Source: Spirochaetales bacterium
Lineage (GTDB): Bacteria; Spirochaetota; Spirochaetia; SZUA-6; DRHE01
DNA length: 16,785 nucleotides
NCBI GenBank assembly: GCA_016930895.1
Contig: JAFGFV010000376.1
Location: forward strand, 1-16,785
Reading direction: 5' to 3'
This document shows, piece by piece, positions 5,442 to 12,302 of this stretch (within the stretch, counting starts at the first letter, position 1; each line of letters begins with the position of its first letter). A model generated the notes under the pieces. It worked only from the letters and a program-made list of their open reading frames with translations. It was not told where the DNA came from and searched no databases. A program made the position numbers and the translations under genes.

Positions 5442-7119
5442 GGAGCTGGTCGTGCGGAACCACGCTCTGATCGAGCGCCTGGAGGTCCGTTTCTCGGCAG
5501 CTTTGAACATCCTGACCGGGGAGACCGGCGCCGGCAAGTCCATCTTGATCGGCGCGCTGGGCTTGCTCCTGGGGGCCAAGGCGGACAGCGACACCATCCG
5601 GGCGGGGGCCGAGGAGACCGAGGTGTCCGGTGTGATCCGGGTGGACCGCAACCCCGAAGCCCTCGAATGGCTGTCCTCCCAGGGGCTCTCCCCCGAGGAG
5701 GGGGCGGTGGTAGTTCGCCGGGTTGTCAAGAAGAACGGCAAGAATGCCTGCTACATACAATCCTCTCCGGTGCCCGTCTCCTCGCTCAAGGACCTCACGG
5801 GCATCCTGTTCGATGTCCACGGCCAGCACGAACACCATTCCCTGCTGAACACCGAGAACCACCGGCGGCTCCTGGACCGTTTTGGTGAGCACGAAGCCCT
5901 GGTAGAGGAATTCGGCACGCTGTACGGCCAGCTGCGGGGCCTGCGGGAGGAGCTTGCCGCTCTGGTGTCGAGCGAGAAGGAGCGGCAGAACCAGGCCGAG
6001 CTCCTGGAGTTCGCCATACGCGAGATCGACGATGCCAAGCTCCAGCCGGGGGAGCAGGAGAATCTCAAGGCGGAGGAGCTCCTGCTGGCGAACCACGAAA
6101 AGCTCATGCGCGCCCTCGAGGAAAGCTACGGGGCGACGGCGGAGAGCCGGGGCGGAGCGGTGGCCCAGCTGCGCCAGGCCAGGGCTCGCCTGACGGAAGC
6201 CCTGGCGGTTGATCCCTCCCTGGGGGCCTTGAGCAGGCAGCTGGACAACATCTTCTATGAGGTCGAGGACTTCACCGAAGGCTTGGGGCGTTACCGTGCC
6301 GGGTTGCTGTTCGATCCGGGACGGTTGGAACAGGTGGAGGAGCGCCTGGACCTGATCCGGCGCCTGGAGAAGAAATTCGGGCCCACCGTCGAAGCCGTGC
6401 TCCGCTACCGGGACGAGGGGCTCAAGCAGCTGGAGGGTTTTCAGAGTACCGAGGAAACCCGGCGGGGGCTGGAAACGCAGATCGCGGCCCTGGAAGTGCG
6501 GCTCAAAGGGCAGGCAGCGGTCCTGACCGACCGCCGCAGGCTCGCCGGCGAGGGACTCCAGGGGATCATCGAGCAAGAGCTCAGACAGCTGGGGATGCCC
6601 AAGGTCCGTTTTCAGGTTCTGATCGAGGAGCGAACCAACGAATCCGGGAAGCTCGTGTACACGTCGACCGGGAAGGACAGGATCGAGTTCCTGATCTCCC
6701 CGAACCTGGGCGAGCCGTTTCGACGCCTGGCCCAGATCGCCTCTGGGGGTGAGCTGTCCAGGATCATGCTGGCCATCAAGTCCGCTCTGGCCGCCTCGGA
6801 CAGCGTGGATACCCTGATCTTTGACGAGATCGATGCGGGGATCGGCGGGGAGGTCGCCCTGGCCGTCGGGGAGCGTCTCAAGATGCTGTCCGCGCGCAAG
6901 CAGGTGCTGTGCATCACCCACCTGGCCACGATTGCGGTGCGGGCCGACAGGCACCTGAAGGTCGAGAAGACGGCCCGGAACGAACGGACCGTCACCCAGA
7001 TCGAAACGGTTACCGGGGCCGCGCGCAGGGAAGAAGTCGCCAGGATGTTGGCAGGGGACCGCAAGGGCGACACCTCCCTCCGACATGCCGAGGAGCTGCT
7101 GGAGCGGTACGGCGGGTAA
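5434..7119 (+). CDS. recN: DNA repair protein RecN (SMC-like ATPase)
   Basis: A 561-residue protein, normal for RecN. It is an SMC-type ATPase acting at double-strand breaks during recombinational repair. Domains: N-terminal ATPase half with Walker A GETGAGKS (29-36), the RecN-typical FDVHGQHEHHSLLN (about 125-138), a long charged coiled-coil middle (about 150-370), then the C-terminal half with ABC signature ASGGELSRIML (A436 to about 446), Walker B TLIFDEIDAGIGG (D464, E465) and a late ITHLATIA (H-loop). All ATPase motifs are intact. The start ATG 5434 lies inside the end of nadK, indicating translational coupling. A longer reading upstream in this frame is an artefact of overlap with nadK. 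A GGGGG stretch a few nt upstream is the only ribosome-binding candidate. Confidence 0.97.
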   Translation: MLEELVVRNHALIERLEVRFSAALNILTGETGAGKSILIGALGLLLGAKADSDTIRAGAEETEVSGVIRVDRNPEALEWLSSQGLSPEEGAVVVRRVVKKNGKNACYIQSSPVPVSSLKDLTGILFDVHGQHEHHSLLNTENHRRLLDRFGEHEALVEEFGTLYGQLRGLREELAALVSSEKERQNQAELLEFAIREIDDAKLQPGEQENLKAEELLLANHEKLMRALEESYGATAESRGGAVAQLRQARARLTEALAVDPSLGALSRQLDNIFYEVEDFTEGLGRYRAGLLFDPGRLEQVEERLDLIRRLEKKFGPTVEAVLRYRDEGLKQLEGFQSTEETRRGLETQIAALEVRLKGQAAVLTDRRRLAGEGLQGIIEQELRQLGMPKVRFQVLIEERTNESGKLVYTSTGKDRIEFLISPNLGEPFRRLAQIASGGELSRIMLAIKSALAASDSVDTLIFDEIDAGIGGEVALAVGERLKMLSARKQVLCITHLATIAVRADRHLKVEKTARNERTVTQIETVTGAARREEVARMLAGDRKGDTSLRHAEELLERYGG

Positions 7120-7136
7120 CGGACGGGTAGGGGAGC

Positions 7137-8036
7137 ATGGAGAAGATCAGTCCTGAAGCGAAAAAACGCTACGCCGAGAAGATCAAGGAGCACAAGCAGC
7201 GCGTCGACACGATCCAGGAGGCGGGGCGGAAATCCGAGGCGCTCATCCAGGGCAAGCTCCGTCAGAGCGGCCTGAGCGGGGGCCGTTACCGGGTCGATAC
7301 CCCGGAGGAGTATGCCTCCCTGAAGGAGATCAACCGGGAACGCCGGGAGCTGGCCGAATCGTATTTGAACCTCGTCTCGGACTTCAATCTCATGAACGAC
7401 TTGTCCCTGTCGCTCCTGGGCATCAGGAACGAAGGCTACCTCAACGATGCCCGCAAGTGCTGCTACCGGTGCATCATCCTTATGGAAGAGATCGTGAGTC
7501 CCTACGTGGACGCCCCCTTCTCGGAGTACGAACAGGGCGTGGATTCCATCGAAGAGATCGGCGACCGGGAACGGTACGGCTTCGTCCGCAAGCTGGGCTT
7601 TGCCATCGACTCGGTCATCGAGGGCTTCGGGAGCAACTCCAAGTGGAGGTGGTCATTCGTCGAGCTCGCCGGGCGCTACGCGGTGATCACCAAGAACCTT
7701 ATCAATCTCAAGACCTTCCTCGCACGCCTCGACCCGCGGGTCGAGGGATACTCGGAGCGGCTCGCCCACATGCAGCTCGCCCTGCGCCTGCTGCAGCAGG
7801 CCGCGGATCGCTACCGGGAAAAGTACGAGCTGTCCAAGATGAGACTGGACGACATCAAGCAGGCCATCGGTTTCCTGGCCGCGCTCAAGCGCCTTCATGC
7901 TCTCATGGGAGAGGTGGAGGAGGCGGAAATCGTCAAGAAAAAGATGGAAGTCTGGAAGACCAAGATGGAGGCCGACCAGAAAAAGCGGGAGCAGGATCAG
8001 AGGATCGCCAAGCTGCGGGGCGGTCAGGACGGCTGA
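7137..8036 (+). CDS. conserved hypothetical protein, helical, downstream of recN
   Basis: A 299-residue soluble protein with no signal peptide or membrane segment. The composition is strongly helical and charged. Residues 1-45 are Lys/Glu-rich, the middle (about 60-220) contains amphipathic helices including [20 protein letters not shown] and a Trp-rich [14 protein letters not shown], and residues 230-299 look like a coiled coil ending [21 protein letters not shown] do not recognise a Pfam-type domain. Its place directly after nadK-recN (17 bp gap) fits the conserved spirochaetal hypothetical I recall downstream of recN in treponemes, so it is probably a real lineage-restricted gene. Start ATG 7137 follows GGGGAG almost immediately, a very tight ribosome-binding spacing. 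Its 3' end overlaps the convergent cytidine deaminase gene by 13 nt. Function unknown; a link to DNA repair would be guesswork from context. Confidence 0.8.
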   Translation: MEKISPEAKKRYAEKIKEHKQRVDTIQEAGRKSEALIQGKLRQSGLSGGRYRVDTPEEYASLKEINRERRELAESYLNLVSDFNLMNDLSLSLLGIRNEGYLNDARKCCYRCIILMEEIVSPYVDAPFSEYEQGVDSIEEIGDRERYGFVRKLGFAIDSVIEGFGSNSKWRWSFVELAGRYAVITKNLINLKTFLARLDPRVEGYSERLAHMQLALRLLQQAADRYREKYELSKMRLDDIKQAIGFLAALKRLHALMGEVEEAEIVKKKMEVWKTKMEADQKKREQDQRIAKLRGGQDG

Positions 8037-8488
8037 CCTCTGCGGAGGGTCCCTGACTCGGCCTCCTGCCTGCGTGCCGTCGTGCCGCTCCTCTTGAGAT
8101 CGTGAAGGGAATCGAAGGGGTAGAGCTCTCCCAGGGTAGTGCGGGTGAGGCCCTGGGTTCCGGCCAGCAGCACCGGGAAACCTCCCGGGGCGAACTCGCT
8201 GAGCACCTGTCGGCAGGCGCCGCAGGGGGGCACCGGCTCCCGGGAGTCGCGAGCGTACACCGCGAGCGCCGCGAAGTCGCGCTGCCCGGCGGAAATCGCC
8301 GAGAAGACGGCGGACCGTTCGGCGCAGTTGGTGAGGCCGAACGAGCGGTTTTCCACGTTCACGCCCCGAAAAATCGTCCCGTCGGCGCACAGCAGCGCCG
8401 CCCCTACCCGAAACCCGGAATAGGGGGCGTACGCGTGGCTGGCGGCTTGGCGGGCCTGGTCCATCAGCACATCGCTGTCGATTTGCAT
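8024..8488 (-). CDS. cdd: cytidine deaminase
   Basis: A 154-residue protein read on the minus strand. It hydrolyses cytidine and deoxycytidine to uridine forms for pyrimidine salvage. Motifs of the small tetrameric zinc deaminases are intact: [33 protein letters not shown] (C-A-E, with zinc-binding Cys and catalytic Glu) and [12 protein letters not shown] (the other two zinc cysteines). The start at 8488 is chosen because AGAGGAGAGGAG lies just upstream, and a longer reading to 8572 would run through the divergent promoter region. About 20 residues after [12 protein letters not shown] form a basic tail that goes beyond the usual family end and overlaps the convergent gene at 7137-8036. Only a weak minus-strand promoter can be proposed in the divergent intergenic region. 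Confidence 0.95.
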   Translation of the reverse strand: MQIDSDVLMDQARQAASHAYAPYSGFRVGAALLCADGTIFRGVNVENRSFGLTNCAERSAVFSAISAGQRDFAALAVYARDSREPVPPCGACRQVLSEFAPGGFPVLLAGTQGLTRTTLGELYPFDSLHDLKRSGTTARRQEAESGTLRRGQPS

Positions 8489-8526
8489 CACTCCTCTCCT
8501 CTTTGGCTGCGCTTCGCTTGGCTTCG

Positions 8527-8555
8527 TTGACACCCCGGGTGTCGCGTTGTAGGAT
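8527..8555 (+). promoter_or_regulatory. strong promoter of the propeller/M23 operon
   Basis: A consensus TTGACA (8527-8532) and TAGGAT (8550-8555) with a 17-bp spacer. The predicted start near 8562 leaves a leader of about 70 nt before ATG 8633. The same hexamers occur in the promoter at 11512. Confidence 0.7.
8529..8543. promoter_or_regulatory. inverted repeat between -35 and -10, candidate operator
   Basis: GACACCC-C-GGGTGTC is a perfect 7-bp inverted repeat around one central base. It overlaps the -35 and fills most of the spacer of the promoter at 8527-8555, a classic repressor position. It lies in the divergent region with cdd, so it could affect both directions. No cognate regulator is evident nearby. 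Confidence 0.5.
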
Positions 8556-8632
8556 ACGGTAGCCTCGAGCATAGACCGGGCTCCCGGGTTGCATCAATCC
8601 TGAATCTTGGCGGGAAGGCACCAGTTTCCGAC

Positions 8633-9730
8633 ATGAGCGATTCGATTTTCACGCGAAAGCGGAAGTCCCGGACCTGGATCGCAATCTCCTTCGTGCTTCT
8701 GCCCCTGTACCTGTTCCTATTTCCCCGGCCGGCCGGCCTCGAGACGTTCCTGAGACCGGTTTGGGCGCTGGACCCGCGGTCAGCGGCGGTCGACGGGGCG
8801 GCGGGAGGGGAGTCAGAGGTCCTGCCCTTCCGGGCCGGGAGCCGGTTCGGGTACGCCACCTTCGATGGGCGTCTTGCGTACAGCGCGGTGGTCCGTCATG
8901 GAGTGGCCCTTTCCCGAAGCGGGTTCATCAACTACGGAAGCCGCCCTGACCACGTGGTCTTTATGGACCCGACGGGAGACTTCCAGTACAGCGTTCGCAG
9001 CTCCGGGTATCCACTGCTGGATGTCACGGGGGAGATGCTCTACGTGGTGAGCACCGATCTTGGAGGGCTCAGACGGGTGAGCCAGGACGGCGAGGTGCTC
9101 TGGCAGGGGGAGTTTTCTTCGCCCATGACCAGCGTGGCGCTGGAGGGCGGGCAGTGCCTGGTGGGCCTGCTGGACGGACGCGCGACTCTCTTCGGGCCTG
9201 CCGGCGAGATCCTGTTCGAGATCGATCCCCCGGGAAGCCGGATTCCGGTCGTCCTGGGCACGGCCCTGGCCGGCACAGGCAGCGCGGCCCTGGTGGTTGG
9301 GGTCGACCCGCAGAACCTGATTCTGGTCGGCGGGGAACGGTACGAGTCGGTCCAAACGGTGGCCCTGGGGTCCGATTTCCGCCGCGAGGTGGTCCTGGCT
9401 TTCGGGCCGGAGGGGCGATTCCTCTACGCTGAACAGGAGGAGGAGATCATGGTGTTGGAGCCCGCCCGGGAACGCTCCGGCCGGCTGCCGCTGCCAGGGC
9501 GGCTCATGAGTCTGTCCGTGGGCAGTGAGTTCGCCGCCGCTGCCGCTGCTGCCGAAGACGGCACTGGCGGGCGTTCTCGCGGCCTGCACCTGGTCGTCTT
9601 CCGCCCCCTGGCGTCCACCCTGGCACAGGCCCGTGTTGCCGGTGCCACACTCTGGAGCCGGGCTTCCGAACGCAGCCTGTTTCTGGGGCTCGAGCAGGCG
9701 CTGCTGCGCGCCGACGTGGTGGAGCAGTGA
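8633..9730 (+). CDS. membrane-anchored repeat protein, PQQ/WD-like propeller fold suspected
   Basis: A 365-residue protein. A basic N-terminus (RKRKSR) is followed by one hydrophobic segment (about residues 14-31, WIAISFVLLPLYLFLF) without a lipobox, so it is likely an inner-membrane anchor or uncleaved signal with the rest in the periplasm. Residues about 60-360 are beta-rich and repetitive. Units such as FMDPTGDFQYSVRSSGYPLL, LRRVSQDGEVLWQGEFSSPM and ATLFGPAGEILFEIDPPGSR alternate short strands with Asp/Gly turns, as in beta-propeller blades. It is coupled to the M23 peptidase by a GTGA overlap, which suggests a joint envelope role, possibly sensing or scaffolding. The ribosome binding site is weak (GAAGG about 14 nt upstream). 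An alanine run near residue 303 is compositional. Family not identified with certainty. Confidence 0.7.
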   Translation: MSDSIFTRKRKSRTWIAISFVLLPLYLFLFPRPAGLETFLRPVWALDPRSAAVDGAAGGESEVLPFRAGSRFGYATFDGRLAYSAVVRHGVALSRSGFINYGSRPDHVVFMDPTGDFQYSVRSSGYPLLDVTGEMLYVVSTDLGGLRRVSQDGEVLWQGEFSSPMTSVALEGGQCLVGLLDGRATLFGPAGEILFEIDPPGSRIPVVLGTALAGTGSAALVVGVDPQNLILVGGERYESVQTVALGSDFRREVVLAFGPEGRFLYAEQEEEIMVLEPARERSGRLPLPGRLMSLSVGSEFAAAAAAAEDGTGGRSRGLHLVVFRPLASTLAQARVAGATLWSRASERSLFLGLEQALLRADVVEQ

Positions 9731-10641
9731 TCAAGCGGGTGTGCGCATTCGTGCTGCCGGCGCTGCTGGCCGCCGTCGGAGCCGCGGGTTTCGACTGGCC
9801 CGTGGAAAAGCTGGTCCTCACGGCGACCTTCGCGGAGCACCGGGGGGACCACTTCCACAGCGGGGTCGATCTCGGCGGGGGCGAGCAGCCGGTCTACCCG
9901 ATCTCGGAAGGGGAAGTGGTGTACGTACACGAGGAGGGAGCCGGCCCGGCCTCTCTGCCCGTGGGCTTGGGCAACTTCGTAGTGCTGCAGCACCAGGGCG
10001 GGATCCGCTCCATCTACGCGCACCTCAAGGACGGCAGCGCGGCGGGAATCGGGAAGTCGGTCAACGGCGCCACACCCGTCGGAGTGGTGGGCGAGAGCGG
10101 GTACTCGGCGGGCAAGCACCTTCATCTCAGTGTCATCGACACGGAGATGGGTACCATCATCAATCCTTTCCTGGTTCTGCCTCCGCTTCCGGACAGCCAG
10201 AAGCCGGCCATCCGGGACCTGTACGTGCGCAGCGACAAGGAGCTCGTGCGGCTCGGGGATCGGGCGGCGTTGCGCCGCGGGGAGTTCGAGGTGCTCGGCA
10301 GCGTGTACGACATCCGGCCCGATGTCTCGTTCCTGTGGAAGATGGCGCCCTACAAGATCTATCTGTACCAGGACGGGCGCGAGGTGACCAGCCTGGTGTT
10401 CGACTCCCTCCACGAACGCCGCACCGAGGGAAGCCCCGACGGGTCTCTGGCCCCGGAAGTGGTTTCGGAGCTGACCCTGGTCGGCACTGACCAGGGATTT
10501 GGGCGCGTGTACGAGGAGGAGTGGCTGTACCGCTTGGGCTTCGTCACCCTGGTACCCGGGCAGTCTTCCCTCGTGGTGTTCGCGGCCGACTTTGCGGGGA
10601 ACGAGAGTTCCCGGGAGTTCGTGATCAGCGTCACGGAATAG
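9727..10641 (+). CDS. secreted M23 (LytM-type) metallopeptidase
   Basis: A 304-residue protein starting at GTG 9727, which overlaps the previous TGA (GTGA) with GGTGGAG just upstream. The N-terminus MIKRVCAFVLPALLAAVGAA is a signal peptide, so it acts in the periplasm. The M23 zinc site is complete: HFHSGVDLGGG (first His and Asp ligands, about residues 42-52), IYAHLKDG, and KHLHLSV (HxH, with the catalytic and third ligand His, about 135-141). These enzymes cut peptide crossbridges in peptidoglycan. After about residue 150 there is a beta-rich C-terminal half (IRDLYVRSDKELVRLGDRAA onward, ending VVFAADFAGNESSREFVISV) that resembles an Ig-like or fibronectin-like region of unknown role. With all zinc residues present I expect an active hydrolase, possibly regulated by its propeller partner. 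Confidence 0.9.
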   Translation: MIKRVCAFVLPALLAAVGAAGFDWPVEKLVLTATFAEHRGDHFHSGVDLGGGEQPVYPISEGEVVYVHEEGAGPASLPVGLGNFVVLQHQGGIRSIYAHLKDGSAAGIGKSVNGATPVGVVGESGYSAGKHLHLSVIDTEMGTIINPFLVLPPLPDSQKPAIRDLYVRSDKELVRLGDRAALRRGEFEVLGSVYDIRPDVSFLWKMAPYKIYLYQDGREVTSLVFDSLHERRTEGSPDGSLAPEVVSELTLVGTDQGFGRVYEEEWLYRLGFVTLVPGQSSLVVFAADFAGNESSREFVISVTE

Positions 10642-10654
10642 GCAGCTCTCAGCG

Positions 10655-11515
10655 TTGAAGACCTACTCCGAGAGGCCGGGGCGGGAGCGCACCCGCTGGA
10701 TCAGGTGCCCCATGTGCGGGGCGGACGCCAGCCGGCCCTTCCTGGCGGGAGAGGGCTGTCGGTACGTCCGCTGCAGCGTCTGCGGTCTCGTGTTCCAGAA
10801 CCCCCAGCCGCTGCTCGAGGACCTGCGGCACCGATACGCCGACGGCTATTTCCGATACGAGCTGGAGAACGAGCTCAACTTTTTCAACTTGATGAGGCTG
10901 GGGCTGGCGGACATACGCTTCGACCGCCTGGCTGCCCGGATTCCCCAGCCTCGGAGGTTCCTGGATGTCGGCTGCGCAACCGGGATGCTCCTGCAGCACA
11001 TCGAGACACAGGGCTGGGAGGTCGAGGGGGTGGAGCTCTGCCGGCAGTCCGCCGAGCACGGGATTCGCGAGCGAAGTCTGCGCATTCACGTCGGCACGCT
11101 CGAGGAGGCGTGCTTGCCATCCGCTTCCTTCGAGGTGGTGCATTTCTCCCATCTCATCGAGCACGTTCCGGATCCCCGGGCCCTGCTCGCCGAGGTCCGG
11201 CGGGTTCTCGCCCCCGGGGGGTGGACCATCGTGACTACGCCGAACGTGGACGGCTTCCAGGCGCGATGGTTCCGGGAGCGCTGGCGCTCGGCGATCCCCG
11301 ACCACCTCGTTCTCTTCTCGAAACGGACGCTGCGCGCTTTGCTCGCTCGCGCCGGGTTCCGGACCCTGGCCGTGTGCACCTGGGGCGGACTCGCCAAGGG
11401 GACCGCACCCGGGTGGATCAAGCGCCCCGCCGATGCCCTGGCCAAGCGGTGCGGCTTCGGAGACGTGGTATTGATCCTGGCGACGCCGGACATGGGGATC
11501 GCGCCCCGGGGTTGA
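10655..11515 (+). CDS. zinc-ribbon class I SAM-dependent methyltransferase
   Basis: A 286-residue protein. An N-terminal four-cysteine zinc knuckle (IRCPMCGA, then VRCSVCGLVFQNP, residues about 17-45) precedes a Rossmann methyltransferase domain. SAM motif I is FLDVGCATGMLLQHIE (about 102-117), followed by GVEL as the acidic loop, then VVHFSHLIEHVPDPRALLAE and VLAPGGWTIVTTPN. This arrangement is typical of the Methyltransf_11/23 group, often found in envelope or glycan gene clusters, but the substrate cannot be deduced. The start is TTG 10655 with no good Shine-Dalgarno sequence. No better in-frame start is available upstream of the first cysteine pair. It lies 13 bp after the peptidase stop, so cotranscription is likely. 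Its stop overlaps the -35 of the next promoter. Confidence 0.85.
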   Translation: MKTYSERPGRERTRWIRCPMCGADASRPFLAGEGCRYVRCSVCGLVFQNPQPLLEDLRHRYADGYFRYELENELNFFNLMRLGLADIRFDRLAARIPQPRRFLDVGCATGMLLQHIETQGWEVEGVELCRQSAEHGIRERSLRIHVGTLEEACLPSASFEVVHFSHLIEHVPDPRALLAEVRRVLAPGGWTIVTTPNVDGFQARWFRERWRSAIPDHLVLFSKRTLRALLARAGFRTLAVCTWGGLAKGTAPGWIKRPADALAKRCGFGDVVLILATPDMGIAPRG

Positions 11516-11541
11516 CACTCATTTTTTAATTGCCTTAGGAT
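11512..11541 (+). promoter_or_regulatory. promoter of the DUF4912-GH57 operon
   Basis: TTGACA (11512-11517) and TAGGAT (11536-11541) are 18 bp apart. The spacer includes an AT-rich ATTTTTTAAT run. The -35 covers the stop codon of the preceding methyltransferase gene. The predicted start near 11548 gives a leader of about 27 nt with CGGAGGT at 11564-11570. Confidence 0.7.
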
Positions 11542-11574
11542 TGCTCTGAAGTCACCGCGGACACGGAGGTCTGA

Positions 11575-12297
11575 ATGACCCGAGAGCGCCTCCAGCTGCT
11601 TTCCATGGAGGAGCTGCTGGCCCTGGCCCGCAGCGAGGGGTGTGAACTCTCCGAGCCTGCCGACCGGTCCACTCTCGTTGAGGCGATTCTGGACGGCCTG
11701 GAAGAGCAGAAGCTTGACCGCCAGGAGGAGAACAACTCTTACGTCCGGGTCGAGGAAACCAAGTTCGAGGTCAGCTCGGACGACGAGCTGGCCTTCGCGG
11801 GTTCGGACGCCTTCCCAATCCCGAAGCGCTACAACCAGACCCGGATTACCTTTGTGGTCCGCGATCCGCACTGGGCCTTCGCGTTCTGGGAGATCGACGA
11901 CCACGATCTCGCCCGAGTCAAGAAGAGCGGTTTGGACCAGGTCATTCTGAGGGTCCACGACGTCGAGCTGCTGGAGTACGACGGCTCCCACTCCAATTTC
12001 TCCTTCGATATCCCGGTCCGCCTCGGCGATTCCAGCTGGTACATCTATCTGCCGAACCAGGACTGCGCCTACGTTCTGGAGCTCGGCATGACCCCCGGCC
12101 GGCGCTTCACCTGCTTGGCCCGCTCCAACGTGGTGCGCACGCCTCGGGAGGCGCCGGTCTCCGGCCCGCCCTGCCCGGGCGACGACGTGGATGCGGCGGG
12201 GATTCTCCTAGACCTGATGTCCGAGATGGAGGACATCGGCAGGTATGGGAGCTCGGAGATCATTCCTCAGCGCATCCTCACGGAATTGAAGGACTGA
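11575..12297 (+). CDS. DUF4912 domain protein with Rho-N/SAP-like N-terminus
   Basis: A 240-residue protein. Residues about 9-45 (LSMEELLALARSEGCELSEP then TLVEAILDGLEE) resemble the small helical Rho-N/SAP-type domain. An acidic linker follows, then a DUF4912 domain at about 81-185: FPIPKRYNQTRITFVVRDPH, WAFAFWEIDDHD, VILRVHDVEL and SWYIYLPNQDCAYVLELG. The repeated Trp/Tyr and DPHW...FWEID pattern is the family hallmark. DUF4912 is an all-beta domain of unknown function, and as I recall it often neighbours GH57 or other glucan enzymes, as here. The start is set by CGGAGGT 4-5 nt upstream of ATG 11575. It ends 5 bp before the branching enzyme gene, indicating one operon. A role in binding or targeting glycogen is inference. 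Confidence 0.85.
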   Translation: MTRERLQLLSMEELLALARSEGCELSEPADRSTLVEAILDGLEEQKLDRQEENNSYVRVEETKFEVSSDDELAFAGSDAFPIPKRYNQTRITFVVRDPHWAFAFWEIDDHDLARVKKSGLDQVILRVHDVELLEYDGSHSNFSFDIPVRLGDSSWYIYLPNQDCAYVLELGMTPGRRFTCLARSNVVRTPREAPVSGPPCPGDDVDAAGILLDLMSEMEDIGRYGSSEIIPQRILTELKD

Positions 12298-12302
12298 AGG
12301 CA

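Noticed and set aside
5413..7086. 557-residue minus-strand open frame
   Set aside because: It is antisense to recN, whose motifs are all intact. A high-G+C shadow.
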